Below are positions 63,875-64,000 of a DNA stretch of 64,000 bases, piece by piece (positions within the stretch are counted from its first letter, which is position 1; every line of letters starts with the position of its first letter). Made by a program: the position numbers and the translations under genes. The notes below the pieces were generated by a model. The model ran no database searches. It was not told the DNA's origin and saw nothing but the letters and a program-made list of their open reading frames with translations. Origin of the DNA: Miltoncostaea sp963770865. GTDB taxonomy: Bacteria > Actinomycetota > Thermoleophilia > Miltoncostaeales > Miltoncostaeaceae. The DNA lies in contig CAVYRD010000014.1 of assembly GCA_963770865.1 (NCBI GenBank), positions 1 through 64,000 on the forward strand. Direction: 5' to 3'.

Positions 63875-64000
63875 ATGGTCACCTTCGTCCCGATGCCGGT
63901 CTCGGTGAAGATCTCGATCAGCACCGAGTGGGGCACGCGGCCGTCCACGATGTGCGCGGCGTCCACGCCCGACTCGAGCGCGTCGGCCACGGCCGCGAGC
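63871..64000 (-). CDS. argB: Acetylglutamate kinase, C-terminal end (runs off the right edge)
   Basis: The last 42 codons read LAAVADALESGVDAAHIVDG, RVPHSVLIEIFTETGIGTKV and TM. HIVDGRVPHSVLIEIFT-x-x-GIGT is the characteristic C-terminal end of ArgB. TGA 63871-63873 overlaps the argD GTG, giving an argB-argD operon. Confidence 0.92.
   Translation of the reverse strand, partial: LAAVADALESGVDAAHIVDGRVPHSVLIEIFTETGIGTKVTM

Overview
This 64 kb window is very GC-rich, gene-dense chromosomal DNA with GTG and ATG starts, many 4-base start/stop overlaps and many apparently leaderless genes. Gene content (MalT/BTAD-type giant regulator, LLM-class oxidoreductase, encapsulin with encapsulated ferritin, DtxR-family regulator, BcsA-type synthase beside GH6 and GH26 enzymes) points to a high-GC actinobacterium. 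My guess is a deep-branching soil lineage such as Thermoleophilia, but no rRNA is present to test this. No phage, insertion sequence, CRISPR array, integrase or origin was seen. Two tRNAs (Pro-TGG, Gly-TCC) are present.

Layout. 1-2.8 kb: the start of an ECF sigma gene behind a glutaredoxin-like gene, a damaged PadR regulator, a duplicated CxxC protein, a response-regulator/histidine-kinase chimera, a tiny membrane protein and a cold-shock gene. 2.8-9.9 kb: a repeat membrane protein, tRNA-Pro, then a polysaccharide locus: a BcsA-like synthase with PilZ domain, a GH6 enzyme, a GH26 enzyme and a secreted repeat protein. 9.9-16 kb: TerC behind a yybP-ykoY-type manganese riboswitch, then the operon gltX - membrane protein - encapsulated ferritin - encapsulin, divergent from nfo across one bidirectional promoter. 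16-25 kb: a diguanylate cyclase, tRNA-Gly, an operon of small protein / alpha-dioxygenase-type heme peroxidase / metallo-beta-lactamase-fold protein / LLM oxidoreductase, and a large BTAD regulator. 25-36 kb: mscL, a broken acyl-CoA ligase, a HAD hydrolase, a thioesterase, a GCS2-type ligase, a two-component system, an HD-GYP remnant, a CitE-like lyase, a HerA-like ATPase and a quinone oxidoreductase. 36-49 kb: small zinc/cysteine proteins, PAP2, an orphan D12 methyltransferase, paired S51 peptidases, csp-infA, an ABC-2 exporter, a cyclophilin lipoprotein, a USP fusion protein, a DtxR-family regulator and several enzymes. 49-64 kb: a Cys-rich protein, dnaE, small enzymes, argG followed by two coupled propeller-like genes, a MacB-type ABC exporter, argD and the end of argB.

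Three themes stand out. First, metal homeostasis: encapsulin/ferritin, TerC with riboswitch, and a DtxR-family regulator. Second, c-di-GMP and extracellular glucan: diguanylate cyclase, PilZ-synthase, degraded HD-GYP and two glycosidases. Third, a reading-frame problem: about fourteen genes, including argG and a cold-shock gene, carry apparent one-base indels (often in G/C runs), and at least three ORFs look like in-frame deletion chimeras. I read most of the indels as sequence or assembly errors, though some could be genuine decay. The convergent genes are very tightly packed, with stop codons interlocked at CTAG in four places.
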